A stretch of 41,765 bases of DNA from Verrucomicrobiota bacterium. Lineage in GTDB: Bacteria; Verrucomicrobiota; Kiritimatiellia; RFP12; UBA1067. The notes under the pieces are model-generated. The model saw nothing but the letters and a program-made list of their open reading frames with translations. It was not told the origin of the DNA and made no database searches. The stretch is from the NCBI GenBank assembly GCA_023269675.1, contig JAHFSX010000047.1:1-41765 (forward strand), written 5' to 3'. Both the position numbers and the translations under genes were made by a program. Below are positions 7,290-15,016 of this stretch, one piece after another; positions within the stretch are counted from its first letter, which is position 1; the number at the start of each line of letters is the position of its first letter.

Positions 7290-9032
7290 ATGAAACTGCT
7301 GTTGGTTCTTCTGCTCGCCATGCTGGTCGTCGCGTTGCCGTTCATCTTCAGGCGCGAGACGGGCGTGAGCGACTGGCGTGCGGGAGACCCCGAGCTGGTT
7401 GTCATCACGCCGCACAACGAGGCGTTCCGCCAGGAGTTCGCCAAGGGTTTCTCGGCGTGGCACCAGGCGAAGTTCGGCGCGCCGGTGCGGATCGACTGGC
7501 GCGTGATCGGCGGCACGACCGAGATCATGCGTTACCTGGCCTCCGAATACGCGGCCTCGGCGCGGCAATTCTTCAAAACGCGGTCCCTCGCCTGGCCGGC
7601 CGACGGCGCCGAGGTGCTGCTCGCGCGCAAACAGCCCGAGGCGCCCGCGGACCGGGCGCTGTGGCAGGCGTTCAGGACGTCAGACGATCCGGAACAGATC
7701 ACCAGCCGCATGGACCTCTTTTTCGGGGGCGGGGTGTACGATCACGAGAAGGCCGAAAAGCAGGGGCTCACGGTGCCGGCGTGGGGCCGGGGCGGGCCGC
7801 CGGCGGGTCTGTTCGAGGATGCGGCGGGGCGCGTGCTGATCCCGCGCGAGATGAACGGCGAGGTTTGGCGCGGCCAGGCCTTTTACGGCAGCGTGCTCAG
7901 CGCCTTCGGCATCTGCTACAACGCCGACCGCCTGGCCGATCTCGGCATCACTCACCCGCCGGCCGCCTGGGAGGACCTGGCCGATCCGCGCTATTTCGGA
8001 CAGCTCGGCCTGACCGATCCCACTAAGAGCGGCAGCGTGGCCAAGGCCTTCGAGATGATCGTCCACGCGCAATGCTCCAAGACCGTCGCGGCCGCCGGGT
8101 TCACGCCCGCGCAGATCCGCACCTACGAGGCGGCCATCGCGGCGGCCGGAAAGGCCGTGGGAGACGTGCCGCCGGAGGTGCCGCGGGCCTATCAGGAGGC
8201 GCTCGAGCGCGGCTGGCTGGAGGGCGTCAGGCTGGTGCGCCGCATCGGCGCGAACGCGCGCTACTTCACCGACTCCTCGGGACGGGTGCCGGTGGACGTG
8301 AGCGCGGGCGCGGCCGCGGCGGGGATCGCCATCGATTTCTTCGGGCGGCTGCAGGCGGAGATGTCCACGCCGCCGGGCGGGCGCCCGGCGATGACCTATG
8401 TGACGCCGGTGGGCGGGTCGAGCGTGACCGCCGACCCCGTGAGCCTCATGCGCGGCGCGCCGCACCGCGAACTGGCGGTGCGCTTCATCGAGTTCCTGCT
8501 CGGCGAGGAGGGCCAGCGGCTGTGGAACTACCGCGTGGGCACGCCCGGAGGCCCGCGCCGCTTCGCGCTGCGGCGGCTCCCGATCCGGCGCGACTTTTAT
8601 CCGTCCGACGATCCGGTGCTGCAGGCCGCGTCGGAGCGGCACCGCCCGTATCTCGCTGACCCGCTGTGGCTGCCGGAGGTGGACGCCTACCGGCTGGGGC
8701 AGTCATTCCTCTACGAGCCGCGCTGGACCGGCGTGCATTTCGGCATCCAGCGCGACCTGGTCCGCGCCATGTGCATGGATTCGGGGGATGAATTGAGGCG
8801 CGCCTGGCAGGCGATTCTGGCGCATGGCGGACCCGAGAGGAATCCCGAGGCCGTGCGGCTGCTGGAGGCGCTGCCCGACCGGCCGTTCCCGCTCACCTGG
8901 TCCAGCGCCGTCACCGCCTACGCACAGGTGCCGCGTCTCGACACGCTGCGCGTGTGGACCGCCTTTTTCAGGCAGCAGTACCGCCTGGCCGAGGCGGCGG
9001 CCAAGGCGGGAGATAAGAACGCTGAACGCTGA
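7290..9032 (+). CDS. ABC transporter extracellular solute-binding protein, iron/spermidine-type fold
   Basis: A 580-residue exported protein. ATG 7290 gives a clean N-terminal hydrophobic segment (MKLLLVLLLAMLVVALPFIF) and is preferred over the upstream in-frame ATG at 7128, which lies in the repeat-bearing gap. The mature part opens with ELVVITPHNEAFRQEF, typical of family 1 or Fe3+-type binding proteins. It continues with AFGICYNADRLADLGI, PPAAWEDLADPRYFGQLGLTDPTKSGS and later AIDFFGRLQAEM. It is longer than the usual 340-450 residues because of a C-terminal region after about residue 440. No permease or ATPase gene is next to it, so its transporter partner is unknown. The C-terminal residues NAER and the stop codon come from heptamer array A2. 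A weak promoter (TTGGCA 7249-7254, TACACT 7274-7279, 19-base spacing) may precede it. Confidence 0.8.
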   Translation: MKLLLVLLLAMLVVALPFIFRRETGVSDWRAGDPELVVITPHNEAFRQEFAKGFSAWHQAKFGAPVRIDWRVIGGTTEIMRYLASEYAASARQFFKTRSLAWPADGAEVLLARKQPEAPADRALWQAFRTSDDPEQITSRMDLFFGGGVYDHEKAEKQGLTVPAWGRGGPPAGLFEDAAGRVLIPREMNGEVWRGQAFYGSVLSAFGICYNADRLADLGITHPPAAWEDLADPRYFGQLGLTDPTKSGSVAKAFEMIVHAQCSKTVAAAGFTPAQIRTYEAAIAAAGKAVGDVPPEVPRAYQEALERGWLEGVRLVRRIGANARYFTDSSGRVPVDVSAGAAAAGIAIDFFGRLQAEMSTPPGGRPAMTYVTPVGGSSVTADPVSLMRGAPHRELAVRFIEFLLGEEGQRLWNYRVGTPGGPRRFALRRLPIRRDFYPSDDPVLQAASERHRPYLADPLWLPEVDAYRLGQSFLYEPRWTGVHFGIQRDLVRAMCMDSGDELRRAWQAILAHGGPERNPEAVRLLEALPDRPFPLTWSSAVTAYAQVPRLDTLRVWTAFFRQQYRLAEAAAKAGDKNAER

Positions 9033-9052
9033 ACTTCCAACGTTCAAGTGTC
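9018..9052 (+). repeat. Heptamer array A2 (AAC phase)
   Basis: AAC occurs at 9018, 9025, 9032 and 9039, then AAG at 9046, all exactly 7 bases apart. Units are AACGCTG twice, AACTTCC and AACGTTC. The array provides the last four codons and the stop codon of the solute-binding protein gene. Confidence 0.8.
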
Positions 9053-9066
9053 TTTGAGTGATGAGC

Positions 9067-9093
9067 GTTGGGCGTTGAACGTTGAAAGTTCTG
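9067..9093 (+). repeat. Heptamer array A3 (GTT phase), inverted partner of A2
   Basis: GTT occurs at 9067, 9074, 9081 and 9088, exactly 7 bases apart, after a 14-base gap from A2. Its units are the opposite-strand form of A2, so A2 and A3 form an imperfect inverted repeat between the solute-binding protein gene and the hydrolase gene. Confidence 0.8.
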
Positions 9094-9137
9094 GTGCGGT
9101 TCGCCCTCCAGAGAATGATTGGATCGGGAGGTTTGAA

Positions 9138-10838
9138 GTGTTAAGAAGCGTATGGATGGCAGCGCTGCTGCTGGCGGCCGCGGCGTTCGGGCAGACGACC
9201 TCGTCTGTGCCGGAACTCGTGACAGTGCCCGCGGAGCAGAGCTATACCGGCAAGGCGTTCGAGTACACGCGCACGTTCCGCGAGCGGAACCACAAGCATG
9301 CGGTCTACGATGTCCGCTATCCGTCGCCGGTGGTGTCGCCCCACGCGTCCAACAACACCGTGCCGGCCGAGCTGTACGTGCCGGTCGGAGTGACGAGGGA
9401 GCACGCCTTTCCTGCCGTGGTCTGCCTGCACATCATCCACGACAACTTCGACCTGGAGCGCCTGCTGTGCACGCGCATGGCGCAGAACGGCGTGATCGCG
9501 CTCTTTTTCAAGCAGCCCTATTACGGCGAACGCGGCGGCACGGTGGGCAAGCAGCTGCTGGCGACCGGAGCCAACATTTTCATGGGCGGTCTGGAGCAGG
9601 GGCTGGAGGATGCGCGGCGCGCGGTGGATATCCTGCAGGCGATGCCGGAGGTGCAGCCGCAACACATCGGCATCACCGGCATCAGCATGGGCGCGATCCA
9701 GTCGGCCAGCGTGTGCGGGCGCGAGCCCCGCATCCGCAAGGCCTTTCTGACGCTCGGCGGGTGTGACATCAAGAAGGTGATCCTCACGGCGCATGAGACG
9801 CGGCGCATGCGGGCCTTCATCCAGGGGCTGCCGCCGGCAGAGCAGGAGCGCATCTGGGCGTGCGTCGCGCGGCTCGATCCGATCGAGGCCAAGGACGCGC
9901 TGCGCAGGCTGGCTGAGAGCGGCGGCCTGCGCATGGTGTGCGCGGAACAGGACGAGGTGATCCCGCCCGAGTGCGGCCGGCGGCTGGCCGAGGCGGCCGG
10001 CTTCGCCGACCGCGTGACGTGGCTGCCGGGCATGGGGCACTATACGGCCATGGCGGGCTTTCCGCAGATCATGAAAGACGTGGTCGCCTTTTTCGGCGCG
10101 GACGTGCCGGCCGCGTGGCACCCGCCGGAGGGCAACGGCGAGAAGACGCCGAGCGAGCTGCTGGGGCTCTTCCTTTCGGGCCTCGCCGCCCTGGCGGGCG
10201 GCCAGCCGGCCGAGGATACGGCGCACATGGTGGGCGTGGATGCGGAGTTCGTGGCGGACGGCAAGGCACAGCACGTCGCGTTTGACTACATGCGCGGCGG
10301 TCAGGGCCGTTTCAAGCTGGCGGGCGAGTTTCCTGTGGTGGGCAAGGCCGGTTTGGGGCAGGGCGGGTATCCCTGGCTGATCGGCGGCGGCAAGCTGGTT
10401 TTTTGCGGTACGGCGGAGGGGGCCGAGGGCGCCACGGCGGCGGCTCTGATCGCGCCGCAGCGGCTGATGCGTTACCGCGTGGGCGTGGGCGCGCTGGCGG
10501 GCGTGGCGCTGTCCCCCGAGGCGCTCTCGCAATACTACACGCTGGTGGACGCGCACGGGACCAACGGGGAGCGGACAGTCGAGGTGCGGGTCGACTACAA
10601 GAAAACGCACGGGAGCTTGAACCTGACCTTTGCGAAGGACGCGACGCCGCTGGGGGCCGCCTGGGCCTTCGGCGAGGTTACCGGCAAGGCCCGTTTCACG
10701 CACTGGCGGCTGAATGCGGTGGCGGATGACTCGGTGTTCGACGCGCCGCCGGGCCTGCCGCGCAAGGCGGTGCGGCAGGCGGATGTGTTGCGCATGTTCG
10801 CGGCCATGTTCGAGTTCGGCGTGGAGGCAACGGAATGA
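9138..10838 (+). CDS. Exported alpha/beta hydrolase (dienelactone-hydrolase/esterase-like)
   Basis: Predicted 566 residues. I chose the GTG at 9138 because GGGAGG (9126-9131) lies 6 bases upstream and the start gives a signal peptide, LRSVWMAALLLAAAAFGQ. An upstream in-frame start at 9048 lies in repeat sequence. The catalytic domain shows the nucleophile elbow GISMG with S183 and an aspartate candidate in CAEQDEVIPPE. A histidine in LPGMGHYTAM completes a plausible triad. The substrate is unknown. After about residue 330 comes a C-terminal region of about 230 residues that I cannot assign, with many beta-strand-like stretches. The stop overlaps the start of the next gene (ATGA at 10835-10838), so the two should be translated together and both act outside the cytoplasm. 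Confidence 0.75.
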   Translation: MLRSVWMAALLLAAAAFGQTTSSVPELVTVPAEQSYTGKAFEYTRTFRERNHKHAVYDVRYPSPVVSPHASNNTVPAELYVPVGVTREHAFPAVVCLHIIHDNFDLERLLCTRMAQNGVIALFFKQPYYGERGGTVGKQLLATGANIFMGGLEQGLEDARRAVDILQAMPEVQPQHIGITGISMGAIQSASVCGREPRIRKAFLTLGGCDIKKVILTAHETRRMRAFIQGLPPAEQERIWACVARLDPIEAKDALRRLAESGGLRMVCAEQDEVIPPECGRRLAEAAGFADRVTWLPGMGHYTAMAGFPQIMKDVVAFFGADVPAAWHPPEGNGEKTPSELLGLFLSGLAALAGGQPAEDTAHMVGVDAEFVADGKAQHVAFDYMRGGQGRFKLAGEFPVVGKAGLGQGGYPWLIGGGKLVFCGTAEGAEGATAAALIAPQRLMRYRVGVGALAGVALSPEALSQYYTLVDAHGTNGERTVEVRVDYKKTHGSLNLTFAKDATPLGAAWAFGEVTGKARFTHWRLNAVADDSVFDAPPGLPRKAVRQADVLRMFAAMFEFGVEATE

Positions 10839-11995
10839 AGCGGAGTATTTGGAAATGGCTTTCACACAGGGTTGTGGCTGGCGCGGTGGGGTTCGGCTGC
10901 CTGACGCTGGCGGCGCAGGAGTTTCAGATCGTGGCGAAGGACGCAGAGGGCCACGGGCTGCTGTGCAAGGTCGGCCAGAAGCGGATGCTGATCGTGAGCG
11001 GCACGCCCGAGCAGATGGGCGGAGCGCACGGGCGGCTGCTGGCGGACCTGGTGCCGCAAGTCACGCCGCGCACGATGGCCCTGGTCGGGGCGGGCCTGGC
11101 GGTGCAGAAAGGTGAGTGGTTCTACGACCGCATCGACGAGATCTACCGCCGCTGCGCGCCCCACACGCCGGAGCGCTTCCTGCGCGAGTGCAAGGCCATG
11201 GCGGAAGGCGCGAAGATCTCGGAGCGCGACGCGATCTGCGGCAACTTCTTCCCCGAGCTGTTCCACTGCAGCGGCGTGGCGGTGCGCAACACGGCCAGCG
11301 CCGACGGGCGCGTGGTGCACGCGCGGGTGCTGGACTACATGCGCGACATCAACCTGCAGAAATACACGGTGCTGCAGGTGTTCGTGCCCGAGGGCGGCAT
11401 CCCGTGGGTCTCGGTGGGCTATGCCGGGTTCCTCGGCACGGTCACGGCGATGAACGCGCGCGGCCTGGCGATCGGCGAGATGGGGGGGCACGGCGAGCAG
11501 AGTTGGGACGGCATGCCCATGACCTTCCTGATGCGCGAGATCGCGGAGCGGGCCGCGACGGTCGAGCAGGCGGTGGCGATCATGCGCCAGGCGCCGCGCA
11601 CCTGCGAGTACTTCTACGTGATCAGCGATGCCCAGCGCAACATGGTCGGGGTCTGCGCAACGCCTGAAAAGGTGGAGGTGCTGCAGCCGGGGCAGCAGGA
11701 TCCGCGCTTGCCGGCTGTCCCGCAGGACACCGTGCTGATGTCGGCGGGCGGCCGCGCGAAGGCCTTGTCGGAGCGCGTGCAGGCGCAGTTCGGCAAGATC
11801 ACGCCCGAGGTCATGATCGGGATCATCACGCGGCCGGTGGCAATGCGCTCCAACCTGCACAACGCGGTCTTCATGCCCGAGACCCTCGACCTGTGGTTTT
11901 CCGACGCGGGCAAGAAAACGCCGGCGTGTGACGAGCCCTACACCCGGGTGAACCTGAAGGCGGTCCTCGACTTCTACCAGGCCGCGATGCCGTAA
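10835..11995 (+). CDS. C45-type acyltransferase/peptidase (penicillin acyltransferase-like Ntn hydrolase)
   Basis: A 386-residue product with a probable signal peptide (VVAGAVGFGCLTLAA). The sequence FHCSGVAVRN, followed by GRVVHARVLDYM, matches the core of C45 / acyl-CoA:6-aminopenicillanate acyltransferase-like proteins. In these, C145 would become the N-terminal nucleophile after self-cleavage. Further family-like segments are GFLGTVTAMNARGLAIGEMGG and, near the C-terminus, NLHNAVFMPETLDLWFSDA. The family cleaves or forms amide bonds in small molecules or peptides; the substrate cannot be read from sequence. The start codon overlaps the stop of the exported alpha/beta hydrolase, pointing to a shared task on an extracellular or periplasmic acylated compound. 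Confidence 0.8.
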   Translation: MKRSIWKWLSHRVVAGAVGFGCLTLAAQEFQIVAKDAEGHGLLCKVGQKRMLIVSGTPEQMGGAHGRLLADLVPQVTPRTMALVGAGLAVQKGEWFYDRIDEIYRRCAPHTPERFLRECKAMAEGAKISERDAICGNFFPELFHCSGVAVRNTASADGRVVHARVLDYMRDINLQKYTVLQVFVPEGGIPWVSVGYAGFLGTVTAMNARGLAIGEMGGHGEQSWDGMPMTFLMREIAERAATVEQAVAIMRQAPRTCEYFYVISDAQRNMVGVCATPEKVEVLQPGQQDPRLPAVPQDTVLMSAGGRAKALSERVQAQFGKITPEVMIGIITRPVAMRSNLHNAVFMPETLDLWFSDAGKKTPACDEPYTRVNLKAVLDFYQAAMP

Positions 11996-12031
11996 GGGTG
12001 CGGGCGGGATTTGGCATCCGTCGACTCAAAC

Positions 12032-12290
12032 GAGACAGTCCGCGCCATGACCGGGGCCGGCTGAAGCCGGTACAACATACGGTACTCATTGTTGAAGACC
12101 CATTCGGGGTGTGGAGACGCGCTCAGGTCCGGCTGAAGCGAGACGGTCCGCGCCGTGACCGGCTGAAGCCGGTACAACATACGCTCCTCATTGTTGAAGA
12201 CCCTGTCGGGGTGAGGGGACGCGCTCCGGTCCGGCTGAAGCCGGTATAACAGGCCTGTGCGTCCGTATGTTGTACCGGCTTTAGCCGGCC
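12032..12290. repeat. Tandem ~108-bp repeat with CCGGC hairpins and an inverted copy
   Basis: This fills most of the 440-bp gap between the C45 gene and the DUF6941-like gene. A unit starting at 12032 recurs at 12140 (period 108, with a few small gaps); both begin GAGAC then GTCCGCGCC and share ATTGTTGAAGACC. The 14-mer CCGGCTGAAGCCGG occurs at 12057, 12159 and 12231, with a cut copy at 12129. An inverted relative, CCGGCTTTAGCCGG, is at 12275-12288. The 15 bases at 12066-12080 and 12168-12182 are identical and are the exact reverse complement of 12265-12279. No gene fits here, and short ORFs across it are repeat-derived. Confidence 0.8.
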
Positions 12291-12400
12291 CAGAGCAACC
12301 GCCGACGCCGGGTTACACATACGCGGCCGATCGCAGATGAACCCGCACCCGCCCGCACGGGCTTGCCCAATTCAGGCTTTAGATGGGGCCCTGCTTGCGG

Positions 12401-12406
12401 TATAAT
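12401..12406 (+). promoter_or_regulatory. Probable -10 box of the DUF6941-like gene
   Basis: A consensus TATAAT lies 29 bases before the start codon. I see no convincing -35 box at the usual distance (12378-12383 reads TTTAGA), so this is a partial call. Confidence 0.4.
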
Positions 12407-12435
12407 CGCGCAAAACGAGACACGGGAGGCCACGA

Positions 12436-12894
12436 ATGATACCGGATTTACAGGCGAGCTTGATGTGCGACGACGTGCGGCAGGAGCGGAACGGCAAGTT
12501 CATGCTGATCGGCATTTTCGACGGGCTGGTGCAGGCGGTGAATCAGCCGGTTTGCCCGCGCATCTGCCTGATGAACCGCTGGTGCGCGGGCGAAGGCACC
12601 TTTACGCAGAAGTCACGCATCATCGCACCGGACAGCATGACCGTGGTGGCCGAGGGGCAGCCCGTGCCGATCACGCTGTCGAACGATCAGCAGGTCGCGA
12701 CGACGGTCGAGGTCTTCATGAACCTCACATTTCATCAAGCGGGTACTCACTGGGTGGAAATTCTTCTGGATCAGCAGCTGCGGATGAGGTACCCGCTGCA
12801 TGTCCGCAAAGTGGCCCCGCCGCCGCACCCGCCTGCGCAACCGCCCCCGCCGCCGAAAGAGGCTGACCATCCGGACGCGCCGCCGCCGGCTTGA
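12436..12894 (+). CDS. DUF6941-like small protein with proline-rich tail
   Basis: A 152-residue protein starting MIPDLQASLMCDDVRQE, with GGGAGG at 12424-12429 six bases before the ATG. The N-terminal 125 residues look like one mixed beta domain: FMLIGIFDGLV, then PRICLMNRWCAGEGTF, and GTHWVEILLDQQLRMRYPLHV near the end. This pattern resembles DUF6941 proteins, whose function is unknown. The assignment is from memory of the pattern and is moderate. The last 25 residues are mostly proline with acidic residues and look disordered. The 3' 170 bases overlap the end of dnaG on the other strand. The tail is exactly what is encoded there, so it may exist only because of the overlap. Confidence 0.65.
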   Translation: MIPDLQASLMCDDVRQERNGKFMLIGIFDGLVQAVNQPVCPRICLMNRWCAGEGTFTQKSRIIAPDSMTVVAEGQPVPITLSNDQQVATTVEVFMNLTFHQAGTHWVEILLDQQLRMRYPLHVRKVAPPPHPPAQPPPPPKEADHPDAPPPA

Positions 12895-14854
12895 CCGCCT
12901 CGGCGGATGTCGTGGTCATCAGCTTGCAGGCCTTCTCCCACGGCTGCGTCTCCAGACTCTTGATGAGGGTGGAGATGGCGAAAAGCTGACGGGCGTTGTC
13001 CTCGGTGGAAACGGAACTTAGTTGGCCGCGCTGCTGCTTGAAGCGCATGACCCACAACGCTTTAATGAAGTCCTTCGCCGCCTCTTCGGACGTCATCTCG
13101 CGCGCGCTGAGCATTTTCTGCTTGTTCGCGATGAGGGGGCCCAGCAGGTGCTGCCACACGGGCTCGGTGTTCTGGCAGAGATGCGCGAGCCGGTCTCCGC
13201 CGCCCCGCCGCTGGGTGAGCAGCGCATCGACCACCGAACGGGTGAACGGATGCGGAATGATGTCGAGCGGCAGGTAGCGCTCGACCAGGTCCAGCACCGT
13301 GGCGTCATGCTCGTGCTCGATCAGGAACTCACACAGCAGAATCTCGGTGCGCGAAGGCGGCTCGGGCGCCGGCTCGTCGAGAAGCGGTGACTCCTGGCCG
13401 CCCGCGCCATCGGGCGAGAATTCGTCGGAGTGGGGCGGGTGCTCGTCGCTGTCGTGCGTGTCCGCCGGGGGCGGCGGAGCTGCCGCAGCCGGCGGGGCCT
13501 CCTTGTGGGAGGCGGCGTAGGCGGCGCGGTGGCTGAGCGCTTCGCGGTGCTTCTCCAGGTCTTCCTCGAGCGCGGAGTAGGGGATGTGCAGCAGCGCGGA
13601 GGCCTCCTGCAGCAGGCGCGTGCGCAACACCGCGCCGGGGCAGGCCGCGAGCATGTCGAGCACGCTGCGCGTGACGCGGTTCAAGGCGTCGATGGAGTCG
13701 GGCGAGGTTTCGACCGCGCGCAGGGTGTCGATCTGGAAGGTCGTGATGGACTGCGCGTTTTCGAGGAGGTCGCGGAAGACGTCGGGCCCTTTGTCGCGGA
13801 TGATGGAGTCGGGGTCGTCACCCGTGGGCAGGACCGCCACGCGCACGGGCACCTCCTCCTCGAGGAAGAGCGCGCCGGTGCGGAGCGCGGCCTTGCGGCC
13901 GGCGCTGTCCCCGTCGAACACCAGCACCACGCTGTCGGCGTGCTTCTTGAGCAGGGCGACGTGCTCCTTGGTGAAGGCCGTGCCCTGGGAGGCGACCGCG
14001 GTCTCGAACCCGGCGGCATGGCAGCGGATCACGTCGATCTGGCCTTCGCAGATGATGGCTTCGCGGCGCGGGTGCTTGACGATCTTGGAGGCGGCCTTGT
14101 CGAGCGCATAGAGGACGCGGCTCTTGGTGAAGATGTCGGTCTCGGGGCTGTTGACGTACTTGCCGGTGTTTTTCCGGTCTTTGAGCAGACGCGCGCTGAA
14201 GGCCACGACGCGGCCCTGGCGGTCGCAGATCGGGAACATGAGCCGGCCGCGGAAGCGGTCGTAGTAATCGTCGGGACGGTCGGGCTTGTTCGGCGGCGTC
14301 AGGATGCCGGCGGCGACGAGCTGTTCGGGCGTGTAGGCGTACTTCCTGGCCCACTGCAGGATTGCGTCGCGCGGGTGCTCCGGCGCGTAGCCGATGCCGA
14401 ACAGGGCGACCACGTCGTCGGAAAGCTTGCGGCCGCTCAGATAGCTGCGGGCGATCTCGGCCTCCTTGGTCTGCTTGAGGCAACGCTGGTAGAAGGCGGC
14501 GAGCTCGGCGTGGATGGCGTAGAGCAGGGCGCGGTGCTGGGAGTTGTAGTCGACGTCCTGCTTGATGACCACGCCCACGCGGTCGGCGAGGACGCGCACG
14601 GCGTCCATGAAGGAGAGCCCGTCCTGCTTCATGAGGAAGGTGAAGATGTCGCCGTGCTCGCCGCAGCCGAAACAGTGGTAGAACTGCTTGACCGGGTTGA
14701 CGTTGAACGAGGGGGTCTTCTCGTTGTGGAAAGGGCAGCACCCTTTGAAGGTCCCGCCGGCCTTCTTGAGCGTCATGCGGGCGCCGATGAGCTCGACGAT
14801 GTCGACCCGCGCGCGGATTTCCTCGATGACGTGATCTGTGACTTTCGTTGACAT
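12725..14854 (-). CDS. dnaG: DNA primase DnaG
   Basis: Predicted 709 residues. The start is set at the ATG giving MSTKVTDHVIEEIRARVDIV, the usual N-terminus; the frame opens further upstream without support. The CHC2 zinc-binding domain has C40, H43, C61 and C64 (CPFHNEKTPSF, then HCFGCGEHGD). The primase core follows, with a TOPRIM domain: ICEGQIDVIR, then VLVFDGDSAGRKA with the metal-binding aspartates. A low-complexity linker rich in Pro, Ala, Asp and His spans about 455-510. The C-terminal helical part resembles the helicase-binding region. The final 57 or so residues are Ala/Pro/Gly-rich and overlap the convergent DUF6941-like gene. The usual rpoD and rpsU neighbours are absent. No Shine-Dalgarno sequence is visible. 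Confidence 0.96.
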   Translation of the reverse strand: MSTKVTDHVIEEIRARVDIVELIGARMTLKKAGGTFKGCCPFHNEKTPSFNVNPVKQFYHCFGCGEHGDIFTFLMKQDGLSFMDAVRVLADRVGVVIKQDVDYNSQHRALLYAIHAELAAFYQRCLKQTKEAEIARSYLSGRKLSDDVVALFGIGYAPEHPRDAILQWARKYAYTPEQLVAAGILTPPNKPDRPDDYYDRFRGRLMFPICDRQGRVVAFSARLLKDRKNTGKYVNSPETDIFTKSRVLYALDKAASKIVKHPRREAIICEGQIDVIRCHAAGFETAVASQGTAFTKEHVALLKKHADSVVLVFDGDSAGRKAALRTGALFLEEEVPVRVAVLPTGDDPDSIIRDKGPDVFRDLLENAQSITTFQIDTLRAVETSPDSIDALNRVTRSVLDMLAACPGAVLRTRLLQEASALLHIPYSALEEDLEKHREALSHRAAYAASHKEAPPAAAAPPPPADTHDSDEHPPHSDEFSPDGAGGQESPLLDEPAPEPPSRTEILLCEFLIEHEHDATVLDLVERYLPLDIIPHPFTRSVVDALLTQRRGGGDRLAHLCQNTEPVWQHLLGPLIANKQKMLSAREMTSEEAAKDFIKALWVMRFKQQRGQLSSVSTEDNARQLFAISTLIKSLETQPWEKACKLMTTTSAEAVKPAAARPDGQPLSAAGAVAQAGAAAGPLCGHAAGTSSAAADPEEFPPSEYPLDEM

Positions 14855-15016
14855 GGATGGCGTGCCTATTAAAGCACAAATGGGGCCGCTTGGATATGCG
14901 CGCTTCATTGCGGGCACGGGCTCTCCCGGTCAGGTCCGCCCAAGAACGGGCGGGCCGCCTTCAAGTGTGTGTCCTGAGCATACGCTTGCCGGAGGTTCAG
15001 GAGGGGTTCCCGGCCT

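Noticed and set aside
11998..12249. Short ORFs across the gap after the C45 gene
   Set aside because: They repeat with the 108-bp DNA unit and have no start signal; they are translations of repeat DNA.
12032..12290. CRISPR array
   Set aside because: Only two full units of about 108 bases without uniform short spacers, and one copy is inverted; no cas genes.
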